From JBAIYU01 sp036763085 (GTDB lineage: Bacteria > Bacillota > Negativicutes > DSM-1736 > Dendrosporobacteraceae), in contig NZ_JBAIYU010000031.1 in assembly GCF_036763085.1 (NCBI RefSeq), forward strand, positions 116,700-180,699: 64,000 bases of DNA, read 5' to 3'. The notes beneath the pieces are model-generated. The model was given only the letters and a program-made list of their open reading frames with translations. It was not told where the DNA came from and made no database searches. Shown one piece after another: positions 1 through 8,573 of the stretch. The position numbers and the translations under genes were made by a program. Within the stretch, counting starts at the first letter, position 1; each line of letters opens with the position of its first letter.

Positions 1-330
1 GATGAAAAAGAAATCCGTCAGCTTGTTTTGAACTTGGCATTAAATGGCTTGGAAGCTATGAGTACAGGCGGTATTTTGGAGATAAAAACATATATAGAAA
101 ACAAAACTGTTATACTAGCAGTACAAGATCAGGGAATAGGTATGAAGCCTGAGTTGTTAGATAAAGTTGGAACCCCATTTTTTACTACAAAAGAACAAGG
201 AACAGGCTTGGGGGTTGCAGTTTGTTATAGCGTAGCAGCCCGGCATGATGCTAATATAGAATATGAATCCTGTGAGTTTGGAACGACAGTATTTGTTCGG
301 TTTCGTTTATCAACAGATGCTGATAATTAG
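1..330 (+). CDS. Sensor histidine kinase, C-terminal part (5' end outside window)
   Basis: The frame is open from base 1, so the gene starts before the window. The visible part is the HATPase_c ATP-binding domain. The N-box reads NLALNGLEAM, followed by DQGIGM (G1 box), a TPFFTTKEQGTGLG lid and G2 region, and a closing beta strand. This pattern is typical of NtrB/KinA-like kinases that autophosphorylate on a histidine and pass the phosphate to a response regulator. The sensor and dimerisation domains are not visible, so signal and partner are unknown. A terminator follows the stop, so it is the last gene of its unit. Confidence 0.85.
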   Translation, partial: DEKEIRQLVLNLALNGLEAMSTGGILEIKTYIENKTVILAVQDQGIGMKPELLDKVGTPFFTTKEQGTGLGVAVCYSVAARHDANIEYESCEFGTTVFVRFRLSTDADN

Positions 331-339
331 GTTCGACCT

Positions 340-373
340 AAAACCAAAGAGTCACTTAGACTCTTTGGTTTTA
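340..373 (+). terminator. Rho-independent terminator after the kinase gene
   Basis: A perfect 14-bp stem (340-353 with 359-372) closes a 5-nt loop, and the 3' arm ends in a short T run. It separates the kinase from acpS. Confidence 0.8.
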
Positions 374-422
374 ATATGTCATAGCTCAAATCAACAGTAA
401 TGTTTAATTTTGAGGTGGTAAT

Positions 423-803
423 GTGATAATTGGTACAGGAATAGATATCATTGAAATTGATAGAATAGAAAAGGCTATACAGAGGGACAAGTTTGTTAAA
501 AGGGTTTTTACCGTTAAGGAACAGGAGTACTGTAACAGCAGGGGTATCCAGCGTGCAGCCTCTTATGCGGCTCGTTTCGCTGGCAAGGAAGCCATCTTAA
601 AGGCTTTTGGCACTGGTCTTGTCGGCGGTGAATTGTTGGATATTGAAATTTTACCAAATGACAAAGGGTGCCCTAAGGTGTCGCTTACAGGTTTTTTTAG
701 TGAGTATGCAGCTTTACTAGAGGTTTCAGATATACATATCACCTTAACTCATGCACGTCTATATGCTGCGGCAAATGTAATACTTTGGGGAGGAAAAAAA
801 TGA
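423..803 (+). CDS. acpS: Holo-[acyl-carrier-protein] synthase
   Basis: AcpS transfers 4'-phosphopantetheine from CoA to apo-ACP, switching on fatty acid synthesis. The 126-aa length is normal for the family. It shows the metal-binding GIDIIEIDRIE motif near the N-terminus and the RFAGKEAILKAFG motif around residues 52-65. The start is GTG behind GAGGTGGTAAT. The stop overlaps the ATG of nnrDE by 4 nt (ATGA), so the two genes are translationally coupled. The acpS-nnr pairing is common in Firmicutes. Confidence 0.95.
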   Translation: MIIGTGIDIIEIDRIEKAIQRDKFVKRVFTVKEQEYCNSRGIQRAASYAARFAGKEAILKAFGTGLVGGELLDIEILPNDKGCPKVSLTGFFSEYAALLEVSDIHITLTHARLYAAANVILWGGKK

Positions 804-2350
804 AGATAGCTACAGCTTCTGAAATGCGGGAGATTGATCATAAAGCAATAAATGAATTTGGAATTCCAGAAATTGTTTTAATGGAAAACGCCGGAGTAGA
901 AGTAGTTAAGACTATTGAAACTATGATAGGTTCACTAGCAAATAAGAAAATTTGCGTTTTCGTGGGGAAGGGCAATAATGGTGGAGACGGTTTAGTTGCT
1001 TCTAGGCACTTAAGTAATCAAGGTGCAAAGGTGAAAGTTTTCCTACTTGGCGGTATAAATGAACTGCAAGGGGCAGCTAAAATAAATTATGATATTTTAT
1101 GTAAAATGGGAATTGATATTGTCGAAGTCGCTAATGAAAGAGACTGGGATAAAATGAAAATTGCCAGTGCATTTGCTGACTGTTTAGTTGACTCTTTACT
1201 TGGTCTAGGTTACAAAGGCGAATTAAGTTCGAGTATGAAAAAAACAATTGGTATCATAAATGAAGCCCATAAGCCAGTAGTAGCTGTTGATATACCATCT
1301 GGTGTCAACGCTGATACAGGTCAAATAGCTACATCCGCTGTTAAAGCTAGTTACACTATGACTTTCGGACTTCCAAAACCGGGTTTACTCCTATATCCTG
1401 GGGCTTCGTTCGCTGGTGAAATCTTAGTATCAGACATTGGTATACCAAACTGCTTACTGACAGATGTTAATATTAGGCAGAACCTTATTACTGTTAGTGA
1501 TGTGCGAGCCAAGATGATAAAAAGACTACCAGATGCTCATAAAGGTAATTGCGGGAAGGTTTTAGTGCTCGCTGGTTCGAAGGGACTTACTGGAGCTGCA
1601 GTTCTTACTTCCACAGCAGCATTAAGATCGGGTGCTGGATTAGTAACTTTAGCAGTTGCAGAAACTCTGCATGATATATTAGAAACAAAGTTAACGGAAG
1701 TTATGACTGTACCTCTGCCGGATTTAGGCAATGGCTCAATCGGCAAAGAGGCTTTAGAAAGTATATTAGAGATTGCTAAGAAGTGTGACGTACTAGCAAT
1801 CGGGCCTGGATTAGGAACGCATGAAGAGACTAAGACGCTTGTTCAAGAGATAATTTTACAATCGGATATACCTCTTATTATTGATGCTGATGCAATAACT
1901 GCAATTGCTTCATGTGGCGACATATTAACTAAGGCCAGTGCATTACCAGTGATAACACCTCATCCAGGTGAAATGTCTCGACTTATAGGATTATCGCCAG
2001 ATGAAGTGAATCAAGATCGTATATATGTAGCTAGGCAGGCTGCAGAACTTTTTGGAAGTATTGTTGTACTTAAAGGCGCCCGGAGTATAGTGGCATTTCC
2101 TGATGGAGAGGTATATATTAATATTAGCGGTAATGCCGGTATGGCAACAGGTGGAACTGGGGACGTATTGACAGGCATAATAAGCGCTATGGTCGCCCAA
2201 GGTTTAGATAGTCATACAGCTGCAATTATTGGTGTATATATACACGGTTTGGCGGGTGATATTGCTGCTAAATCGGGTATGATTGGGTTATTAGCAGGTG
2301 ATATAATAAATTCTATACCTTCGGCGCTACATGGAGCTGTAGAAGAGTGA
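800..2350 (+). CDS. Bifunctional NAD(P)HX epimerase / ADP-dependent NAD(P)HX dehydratase
   Basis: This fused repair enzyme has an N-terminal epimerase (YjeF_N) and a C-terminal dehydratase (YjeF_C, ribokinase-like), which together restore hydrated NAD(P)H. N-terminal motifs include VGKGNNGGDGLVASRHL and VAVDIPSGVNADTG. The C-terminal half shows LAGSKGLTGAAVLT, LAIGPGLG, TPHPGEM and the nucleotide-binding GNAGMATGGTGDVLTG. ATG 800 is preferred over TTG 785 because GGGGAGG (787-793) lies just upstream and the product (516 aa) then begins MKIATASEMREID, as in the family. It overlaps acpS by 4 nt. Confidence 0.93.
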   Translation: MKIATASEMREIDHKAINEFGIPEIVLMENAGVEVVKTIETMIGSLANKKICVFVGKGNNGGDGLVASRHLSNQGAKVKVFLLGGINELQGAAKINYDILCKMGIDIVEVANERDWDKMKIASAFADCLVDSLLGLGYKGELSSSMKKTIGIINEAHKPVVAVDIPSGVNADTGQIATSAVKASYTMTFGLPKPGLLLYPGASFAGEILVSDIGIPNCLLTDVNIRQNLITVSDVRAKMIKRLPDAHKGNCGKVLVLAGSKGLTGAAVLTSTAALRSGAGLVTLAVAETLHDILETKLTEVMTVPLPDLGNGSIGKEALESILEIAKKCDVLAIGPGLGTHEETKTLVQEIILQSDIPLIIDADAITAIASCGDILTKASALPVITPHPGEMSRLIGLSPDEVNQDRIYVARQAAELFGSIVVLKGARSIVAFPDGEVYINISGNAGMATGGTGDVLTGIISAMVAQGLDSHTAAIIGVYIHGLAGDIAAKSGMIGLLAGDIINSIPSALHGAVEE

Positions 2351-2373
2351 TATACTATTATATATAAAAAAGT

Positions 2374-2402
2374 TTGACATTAATATATAAAAAACATATA
2401 AT
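2374..2402 (+). promoter_or_regulatory. Sigma-A promoter of mazEF
   Basis: A consensus TTGACA (2374-2379) and TATAAT (2397-2402) are separated by exactly 17 bp. This gives the toxin-antitoxin pair its own promoter, 46 bp before the antitoxin start. Confidence 0.8.
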
Positions 2403-2447
2403 TTTTATTAGAGAGAGTGTGTGTGTGCAATCTGCGGGGGTGAAGGC

Positions 2448-2720
2448 GTGGCAGGGTTAAAAAGGATTATGATTTCTATCCCAAATAGCTTGTTGCAGGA
2501 AGTAGATGGTATTATTGCCATGGAGAAGCTTAGCCGCAGCCAATTTGTGCGAGATGCGATGCGTGTATATATTGAAGATCGCAGACGTAAAGCAATACGG
2601 GATAACATGAGAAAAGGATATCAGGAGATGGCCATTATCAATCTGGCATTAGCGGAAGAAGGATTGCATGCTGATGCAGACTTTATTGAGATGCCCAGCT
2701 TCCTGGCGGAGCGTGAATAA
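2448..2720 (+). CDS. MazE/EndoAI-type ribbon-helix-helix antitoxin
   Basis: A CopG/RHH protein of 90 aa: the N-terminal segment LKRIMISIPNSLLQEVD and SRSQFVRDAMRVYIEDRR form the strand-helix-helix DNA-binding fold. A C-terminal tail with RKAIRDNMRKGYQEMAIINL resembles the B. subtilis NdoAI (EndoAI) toxin-binding region. The open frame begins at GTG 2421. GTG 2448 is preferred because GGGGGTGA (2436-2443) lies at usable spacing and the product then fits the family. It sits 3 nt before the toxin gene. It should neutralise the toxin and autoregulate the promoter. Confidence 0.88.
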   Translation: MAGLKRIMISIPNSLLQEVDGIIAMEKLSRSQFVRDAMRVYIEDRRRKAIRDNMRKGYQEMAIINLALAEEGLHADADFIEMPSFLAERE

Positions 2721-2723
2721 CAA

Positions 2724-3074
2724 ATGGTGGTTAAACGCGGGGACATTTATTATGCCAACCTAAGTCCGGTTGTTGGGTCAGAGCAGGGCGGTCTTAGGCC
2801 TGTTTTGGTCGTTCAGAACGATGTAGGCAATAAATATAGTCCTACTGTTATTGTTGCAGCCATAACATCGCAAATTTCTAAGGCGAAACTGCCAACTCAT
2901 GTAGAAATCAATGCTAAAGAATGCAACTTAGAGAAGGACTCAGTTATTCTGTTTGAACAAATGCGTACGATCGATAAGCGACGGCTTAAAGAGAAGGTTA
3001 CGCACCTTAATGATGACGTTATGACTAAAGTCGACGAAGCTATTAAAATTAGCTTAGGTTTAATACAAATTTAA
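2724..3074 (+). CDS. MazF/EndoA endoribonuclease toxin
   Basis: PemK/MazF-family mRNA interferase of 116 aa. The N-terminus [32 protein letters not shown] carries the family's catalytic arginine region, and [10 protein letters not shown] and [20 protein letters not shown] match the core. It closely resembles B. subtilis NdoA, which cleaves single-stranded mRNA at a short recognition sequence. The specificity here cannot be read from sequence. Pairing with the RHH antitoxin and the shared promoter make a chromosomal toxin-antitoxin operon, ended by a terminator at 3086. Confidence 0.93.
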   Translation: MVVKRGDIYYANLSPVVGSEQGGLRPVLVVQNDVGNKYSPTVIVAAITSQISKAKLPTHVEINAKECNLEKDSVILFEQMRTIDKRRLKEKVTHLNDDVMTKVDEAIKISLGLIQI

Positions 3075-3085
3075 TTTATTACTTC

Positions 3086-3113
3086 ATAGGCAGAATAACT
3101 GCCTATTTTTTTT
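3086..3113 (+). terminator. Terminator after mazF
   Basis: An 8-bp perfect stem (3086-3093 with 3099-3106) with a 5-nt loop, followed by a run of eight T. Confidence 0.88.
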
Positions 3114-3318
3114 ATTCTGGCAGAAAGCTGAAATTTCTCAAAAACAGGATAACTGCGACGGTTACTTCAACTTTGTTATAGACTCGGAACTCCTTGTTTT
3201 TGTTTAGAATTGTATAATAATTAAATTTTGATAGAATAGAGAGTGAGTAGTTTCTAATTTCGCCCAAGTACATCCTAAGGCGAATATAATCTAAATCTGT
3301 TTCAATTGGAGGAGAAAA

Positions 3319-4203
3319 ATGAATAGTTTAAATAAAAAGATCAGCCTTGCTACTATAATTATGATGCTGGCAATAATATTTTTGATTGGGTGCGGTAACG
3401 TTAGTCAGAGTACAGAACTAGAAAAACCACGTCCAAATCAGCTAATGATTAAGGTTATTGATATTGGTCAAGGTGATGCTGCACTGCTAAGAACTGCCGA
3501 ACAAACTATTCTTATAGATACGGGTGATATATCCGAGCGGGATAAATTGGTTTCTTTTCTAAAAAAGCAAGATATCAAAGTAATTGATAAAGTAATTATT
3601 ACACATCCTCATGCCGATCATTTGGGCGGTATGGATGCAGTTTTAGACAACTTTGACGTAAAGCAGGTCTATGACAGTGGCATAACTACAACAACCAAAG
3701 TTTATCGTCAATATTTAACAGATATAAAAAAGAAGAATATACCTTTCAAGGTCGTTACAGGCGGGGAGAACATTGATTTTGGCGGCGGAGTAACATTTAA
3801 TGTATTAGCTCCAGAAAAGCCGTTCATTGAGGAATCTGAGCTAAATAACAACAGTATTGTAGGTAAAGTTGCTTTCGGTAAGGTTTCTATGCTATTCACC
3901 GGGGATATTGAAAAAGAGGCAGAGGCTAAATTGATAAAAAACTACTCTCCAAAGTTAAAAGCCACAATACTAAAAAGTCCACACCATGGTAGTGAAACAT
4001 CCTCTTCTATGGCTTTTTTGCGCGCTGTATCGCCAGAAGTAATAACTATCTCGCTGGGTGCTAATAATGACTACCATCATCCACATGCCAAAGTTTTGAA
4101 ACGATATAAAGAACTAAAGTCGCAGATTTTGCAAACTGACTTGGCGGGCACTATAACTATAGTAACCGATGGTCAGAGCTATAATATTACGAAGGAGAAA
4201 TAA
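3319..4203 (+). CDS. ComEC/Rec2-like metallo-beta-lactamase-fold lipoprotein
   Basis: A 294-aa secreted lipoprotein. The signal peptide ends in a lipobox, IFLIGC, so Cys25 should be lipidated. The mature part is a metallo-beta-lactamase fold with VIDIGQGDAALL, ILIDTG, the metal motif THPHADHLGG, LFTGDIE and LKSPHHGS. This arrangement matches the stand-alone MBL domain related to the C-terminal part of ComEC. The membrane channel part of ComEC is absent, so DNA uptake is not implied. The start follows GGAGGAG. A DUF3006 gene lies 3 nt downstream, a common pairing. Substrate unknown. Confidence 0.85.
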   Translation: MNSLNKKISLATIIMMLAIIFLIGCGNVSQSTELEKPRPNQLMIKVIDIGQGDAALLRTAEQTILIDTGDISERDKLVSFLKKQDIKVIDKVIITHPHADHLGGMDAVLDNFDVKQVYDSGITTTTKVYRQYLTDIKKKNIPFKVVTGGENIDFGGGVTFNVLAPEKPFIEESELNNNSIVGKVAFGKVSMLFTGDIEKEAEAKLIKNYSPKLKATILKSPHHGSETSSSMAFLRAVSPEVITISLGANNDYHHPHAKVLKRYKELKSQILQTDLAGTITIVTDGQSYNITKEK

Positions 4204-4206
4204 TAA

Positions 4207-4431
4207 ATGAAAACTACAGCAGTTATTGACCGATTTGAACAAAAAAAAGCTGTATTATTAGTAGGGGAAGAAGAAGTAATAGTGAGTTGGCCAAAGAGCT
4301 TTTTGCCAGAAAAAGCAAAAGAGGGCGACTTTATAAAAATTAATATTGATATAGATGTAGAAGCTACTGCTGAGGCCAAGAAAGAGGCTGAGGATCTGCT
4401 CAAAGATTTAACCAATATTAGAAAAATCTAG
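4207..4431 (+). CDS. DUF3006 domain protein
   Basis: Small acidic protein of 74 aa beginning MKTTAVIDRFEQKKAVLLVGEEE, the pattern of DUF3006: a short beta-rich N-terminus with an IDRFE motif, followed by a KEGDFIKI-like strand and an acidic helix. No enzymatic motif is visible. It sits 3 nt behind the MBL lipoprotein and is probably co-translated. DUF3006 genes often adjoin such MBL genes, so a partner role is inferred but not demonstrated. Confidence 0.8.
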   Translation: MKTTAVIDRFEQKKAVLLVGEEEVIVSWPKSFLPEKAKEGDFIKINIDIDVEATAEAKKEAEDLLKDLTNIRKI

Positions 4432-4530
4432 TTAGTTTGTCGAAATATTCTCAAGAATTTCCAACTTAAGTCCTGCAGGAATTTGGCTGTTTGACACGAA
4501 AAAGATAAATTTAAGTCATAAAGAAAACAC

Positions 4531-4609
4531 GGCCTGTGTCGAGCTCTGCGAAGGCAAAAATCGATGCTCCACCCCTTATGCAGTAAGAAAGTTATACTTT
4601 CTTATCGTA
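4531..4609 (+). ncRNA. Repeated leader element, copy A (candidate structured RNA)
   Basis: About 79 nt that reappear with roughly four-fifths identity at 52194-52269, 48 kb away, each time before an unrelated gene. It contains a GAGC/GCTC pairing around a GAAGGCA segment and a hairpin made from AAGAAAGT and ACTTTCTT, closed by GTAAG/CTTATCG. The hairpin stem is kept in both copies while its centre differs (TAT here, a palindromic TTTAAA centre in copy B), as expected for structure rather than protein. I do not recognise it as a named riboswitch class. Here it lies at the 5' end of the amidase frame. Confidence 0.5.
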
Positions 4610-6216
4610 TAAAAAATATTAAAATAAGCAATAGGAGGTGTTGGCGTATAAGTACTAGGATAGTTACTTTACTTTTATTAGTTTTCCTAATGATTCCACA
4701 GATAGCATTGGCAGGTCTGCCTGAGTTAATTCCTGATGGCAAACCCGCGGTATCGATTCCTATAAATGTAGATAGTAATGGCCAATTTCAGTCTAGTCTT
4801 GGAAATAGACTTGAAATGACTAAGTTTAACTACGCTATACATACTGATCAAACTACAAAGGCCCAAATGCTTCGGTTAGTTATTGATGTATCAGGGCCGG
4901 TACAAGCTTCTTCAATTATCGGAAATACTAACACTCTAATAGTAAATGTGAAGGGTGCATCAGTTGGTAGTTTGCAAGAGGAATTTAAACTAGATGGAAA
5001 TATAGCAGATTCAGCAAATATCAAACGGTTAGATGATTCAAACAGCCAGCTGATTGTAAACTTACCTTCGATGATTGCCGAAAGTGATTATCGTGTCTTT
5101 ACCTTACCAAGTAATGAAGAAGCGAAAAGACCTTTTAGAGTAGTAATTGATATCAATAAGCCAACCGCATTAACTAAACCTCCTGTAAATATAGAGGCGA
5201 AGCCTGCTGCAGACTTATCAGCTAAGAAAAATGAAATAACAAAGGTCAATTATGCACTTTCGAATGATGCCCTTACTGGTTCTCAAAAACTTCGTTTAGT
5301 ATTCGATATTTCAGGACAAGTTCAGGCTACAGCTAGTATGAGTGCAACACCTGATCCTTGCCTTACAGTTAATTTTAAAGGTGCATCTTTAGGGGACTTT
5401 AAAGATGCTATGACTTTAGACGGTAAGATAGCCAATGAGGTGAAGTTTTCGGCAATAAATGCTGAAAGCAGTAAAATAATGATTAACCTTCCGGCAATGC
5501 TTGAGGACAGCGAATATAAGGTGTTTACGTTGCCTAGCGATCCGAAAGCTAATAGGCCTTTTAGGGTAGTAGTTGATATTAATAAGCCAATTCCTCCTAT
5601 CGAGTTTAATTTTAAACCCGGACTTAAAGGTAAGGTAATCGTCCTAGATCCTGGTCACGGAGGAAGTGACCCAGGGGCTATAGGCTTAAATAAGCTTAAG
5701 GAAAAAGAAGTTACGCTGCCTGTAGCAATAAAAGTTAAGGCTTTATTAGAGAAAGCCGGCGCTAAAGTTATTATGACAAGACAGGATGACCGTGATGTAT
5801 TTGGGGCTGCTGCTACTGCAGTGGAGGAACTTAGCGCACGTACAAAAGTGGCAAACAGCATAAAAGCTGATCTGTTTTTGAGTATTCATGCCAATGCATT
5901 TGCTAATAGGAGCGTTGGTGGCACCTCTACGCATTATTATCAGAAATCAAGATATGATAAAATGCTGGCACAAAATATCCAAACTAGCCTTATTGAGGCC
6001 GGCGGTTTAGCAGATCGCGGTATTCAGACAGCAAATTTTTATGTAGTTAAACGTACTTTAATGCCAGCAGCATTACTCGAGTTGGCATTTATATCTAATC
6101 CAGAAGAGGAAAAACTATTAGGCTCTCCTACGTTTCAGCAGGAAATTGCCGAGGGTATTGTTGATGGAATAAATAATTTCTTCCGTCAGGCTGCTAGCAG
6201 AGGGGGTGCCAAGTAA
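4564..6216 (+). CDS. N-acetylmuramoyl-L-alanine amidase with two AMIN domains
   Basis: Exported cell-wall hydrolase. After a signal peptide ending IPQIALAG come two clearly duplicated AMIN-like modules (roughly residues 80-200 and 225-345). Each ends in the same pattern, VFTLPS...RPFRVV.DINKP. A C-terminal Amidase_3 zinc domain follows, with VLDPGHGGSDPGA, a downstream SIHANAF metal histidine and LLELAFISNPEEE with the catalytic glutamate. The start is uncertain. ATG 4564 lies inside leader element A with only GAAGG upstream. A strong AGGAGGTG (4633-4640) instead points to AUA 4648, from which a perfect signal peptide would be read. It overlaps the next gene by 1 nt. Confidence 0.9.
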   Translation: MLHPLCSKKVILSYRIKNIKISNRRCWRISTRIVTLLLLVFLMIPQIALAGLPELIPDGKPAVSIPINVDSNGQFQSSLGNRLEMTKFNYAIHTDQTTKAQMLRLVIDVSGPVQASSIIGNTNTLIVNVKGASVGSLQEEFKLDGNIADSANIKRLDDSNSQLIVNLPSMIAESDYRVFTLPSNEEAKRPFRVVIDINKPTALTKPPVNIEAKPAADLSAKKNEITKVNYALSNDALTGSQKLRLVFDISGQVQATASMSATPDPCLTVNFKGASLGDFKDAMTLDGKIANEVKFSAINAESSKIMINLPAMLEDSEYKVFTLPSDPKANRPFRVVVDINKPIPPIEFNFKPGLKGKVIVLDPGHGGSDPGAIGLNKLKEKEVTLPVAIKVKALLEKAGAKVIMTRQDDRDVFGAAATAVEELSARTKVANSIKADLFLSIHANAFANRSVGGTSTHYYQKSRYDKMLAQNIQTSLIEAGGLADRGIQTANFYVVKRTLMPAALLELAFISNPEEEKLLGSPTFQQEIAEGIVDGINNFFRQAASRGGAK

Positions 6217-6785
6217 TGAAACTAAGACAAAACTATTTATTACTGCTGCTCCTTTTGATAGCTATGCTAATTACTGGCTGCAGTGAAAGTAATCAGCCTT
6301 CTCCAAATGTCCCGCCGGCTGCGAATGATAATTCTGGACAAGCAGATAAAAATTCGGCAGTTCCGGCTCAGAATATGATGAAGATAACAGTTTATCATGC
6401 CACGAAAGATGCTTCGAATTTAGTAGCTGAGGCGCATATAGTTCCCAATAATGATCATCCTGCAAAAACTGCTGTTGAGCTTTTAATCAGTGGAACTAAG
6501 CAGGCAGAACTGGTTTCCGCTATTCCTGCGGGAACTAAATTGCGCAGTATAAGAATAAAAGACCATACCGCATATGTTGATTTTAATGATAAACTCATAA
6601 AAAACAGCAGTGGCGGCTCAGCGGGAGAAATTCTATTAGTGGGAGCGATAGTAAACACTCTTACTGAGTTCCCTGATATTCAGAAGGTTCAAATATTAGT
6701 TGATGGCAAAAAAGTAGATACAATTAACGGGCATCTAGATACAAGTGAACCGCTCGGTAGATCAGAAAATATTATTAAAAAATGA
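6216..6785 (+). CDS. GerMN-domain lipoprotein
   Basis: A 189-aa exported lipoprotein. A hydrophobic signal peptide ends in the lipobox LITGC (Cys22). A proline- and asparagine-rich linker follows, then a GerMN domain (about residues 55-180) with ITVYHATKD, AVELLISG, LRSIRIKDHTAYVDFN and VNTLTEFPDIQKVQILVDGK. GerMN domains occur in B. subtilis GerM, needed in sporulation and germination. The gene overlaps the upstream amidase stop by one base, so the two products probably act together on peptidoglycan. Confidence 0.85.
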   Translation: MKLRQNYLLLLLLLIAMLITGCSESNQPSPNVPPAANDNSGQADKNSAVPAQNMMKITVYHATKDASNLVAEAHIVPNNDHPAKTAVELLISGTKQAELVSAIPAGTKLRSIRIKDHTAYVDFNDKLIKNSSGGSAGEILLVGAIVNTLTEFPDIQKVQILVDGKKVDTINGHLDTSEPLGRSENIIKK

Positions 6786-6846
6786 TTGTATTACCATAGG
6801 CAATTTGCTAAAATGGTAATGATAAAGAGTAAATTCATATTATACA

Positions 6847-6932
6847 TTCCACTAGGGGAGCATATAGCTGAGAGGCCGCTTGGCCGACCCTTAGAACCTG
6901 ATTACTGGCTAATACCAGCGTAGGGAAGTGGC
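6847..6932 (+). promoter_or_regulatory. TPP riboswitch aptamer (THI element)
   Basis: The thi-box order is complete: ACTAGGGGAGC, CTGAGAG, GACCCTTAGAACCTGAT, a TGGCTAATACCAGCGTAGGGA stretch in two parts, and a closing stem with the 5' side. It lies upstream of thiC, the usual target. Together with the terminator at 6954 it should shut thiC when thiamine pyrophosphate is plentiful. Confidence 0.95.
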
Positions 6933-6953
6933 CGAAAAGACTGTAAATATTAA

Positions 6954-6992
6954 CAGCCGTTTAGCCATTCTTGGTTAAGCGGCTCTTATTTT
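6954..6992 (+). terminator. Intrinsic terminator of the TPP riboswitch
   Basis: A 12-bp stem with two G-T pairs (about 6954-6965 with 6972-6983) and a 6-nt loop, followed by TTATTTTAT. Its position just after the aptamer marks it as the expression platform for thiC. Confidence 0.8.
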
Positions 6993-7126
6993 ATCCTAAC
7001 AGAAGCATAGTTTTCTTAAAAGCAGGATAAATGGTAAGTATCGCCTTGCGCTGTTGCTAAGGCTAGACGCAAGCCGTGTTTTCTTTATCAGTAGTAAATC
7101 GCAGATTAATTAGGGGGGACTTTTTT

Positions 7127-8428
7127 ATGGCAACTCAAATGCAGCTTGCACGACAAGGAAAAATCACTGATGCGATGCAGATTGTGGCAGAAAAAGAAGG
7201 TATAAACGTTGAGGTTATAAGGGAAAGAGTTGCAGAAGGCACAATAGCTATCTGTGCCAATGTAAACCATACCTCACTACAGCCTAGAGGCGTAGGTCTA
7301 GGACTTTCGACTAAAGTAAATGCTAATATCGGCACCTCAAGTGCCTTTCCTGATATTGAGCCAGAACTAGCTAAATTAGAAGTTGCTATTAAAGCTGGTG
7401 CAGATGCAGTTATGGATCTAAGTACCGGTGATAATATTGATATTTCACGTCGGGCAATTATTGAAAAATCGACTATCATTGTCGGTACTGTGCCTATTTA
7501 TCAAGCTACAGTAGAAGCTATTAAATCACGTGGCTCTGTTATTGATATGACAGGTGACGATATGCTTCATGCAATCGAGCAGCAAGCTAAAGACGGTGCT
7601 GATTTCATGACCATTCATTGTGGTGTAACACAAGGTGTTATTGCTCGCCTGCGTCAACAGGGTAGAGTAACCGACGTAGTAAGCCGTGGCGGTTCCTTTA
7701 TAACTGGCTGGATGCTGCATAATGGTAAAGAAAACCCACTATATGAGCGTTATGATGAAATTCTCGACATATGTGCTCGCTATGATTCAACAATAAGCTT
7801 AGGGGATGGTCTAAGACCAGGGTGCCTAGCTGATGCTACCGATCGTGCTCAATTACAAGAACTTTTGGTTTTAGGGGAATTAGTAGATCGAGCATGGGCT
7901 AAAGGTGTTCAAGTTTTAGTCGAAGGCCCTGGTCATGTTCCTTACGACCAAATCGAAGCTAATATTAAATTACAAAAACAAATATGCAAAGGCGCTCCTT
8001 TCTATGTTTTAGGACCGCTGGTTACTGACGTTGCACCAGGTTATGATCATATCACATCTGCAATAGGAGGCACGCTTGCAGCAGCCGCAGGTGCTGATTT
8101 CCTCTGCTATGTAACACCAGCTGAACATCTAGGGTTACCGACAGTTGATGATGTTCGCGAGGGTATCATGGCGTCTAGGATTGCCGCTCATGCTGCTGAT
8201 ATTGTAAAAGGAGTCAAAGGAGCTCGCGAATGGGATTTAAAAATGGCTAAAGCCCGTAAAGCTCTAGATTGGGATAAGCAAATCGAATTAGCTATTGATC
8301 CAGAAAAAGCAGCGCGTTATCGGCAAGAACGAAATCCAGGTGGAGCAGAAGCCTGCTCAATGTGCGGTAATTATTGTGCGATGAAAATTGTTGGTGAATA
8401 TTTAGGTAAACCAATCGAACAATGCTAA
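7127..8428 (+). CDS. thiC: Phosphomethylpyrimidine synthase (HMP-P synthase)
   Basis: ThiC is a radical-SAM enzyme that rearranges aminoimidazole ribotide into the pyrimidine of thiamine. The protein (433 aa) matches the short clostridial-type ThiC. It begins [17 protein letters not shown], contains [22 protein letters not shown] and [10 protein letters not shown], and ends with the cluster motif [13 protein letters not shown] 7127 is chosen over GTG 7076 because AGGGGGGAC lies directly upstream and the family starts here. A TPP riboswitch controls it. A terminator at 8437 separates it from thiL. Confidence 0.97.
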   Translation: MATQMQLARQGKITDAMQIVAEKEGINVEVIRERVAEGTIAICANVNHTSLQPRGVGLGLSTKVNANIGTSSAFPDIEPELAKLEVAIKAGADAVMDLSTGDNIDISRRAIIEKSTIIVGTVPIYQATVEAIKSRGSVIDMTGDDMLHAIEQQAKDGADFMTIHCGVTQGVIARLRQQGRVTDVVSRGGSFITGWMLHNGKENPLYERYDEILDICARYDSTISLGDGLRPGCLADATDRAQLQELLVLGELVDRAWAKGVQVLVEGPGHVPYDQIEANIKLQKQICKGAPFYVLGPLVTDVAPGYDHITSAIGGTLAAAAGADFLCYVTPAEHLGLPTVDDVREGIMASRIAAHAADIVKGVKGAREWDLKMAKARKALDWDKQIELAIDPEKAARYRQERNPGGAEACSMCGNYCAMKIVGEYLGKPIEQC

Positions 8429-8436
8429 ATGGTTAC

Positions 8437-8475
8437 GCAGCCCTAGTGAAAACTAGTGGCTGCTTTTATTTTTTT
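8437..8475 (+). terminator. Terminator after thiC
   Basis: GCAGCC (8437-8442) pairs with GGCTGC (8458-8463), extended by TAGT/ACTA across a small bulge, followed by a long T-rich run. Confidence 0.85.
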
Positions 8476-8573
8476 CGATGTGTGGCATACTACGAATGCA
8501 GGAAATACTAGTATAAGCAAGAAAAGAAATTACGTAAAGCTTGTGGAACACGTACATGAATTGGGTGGTATTA

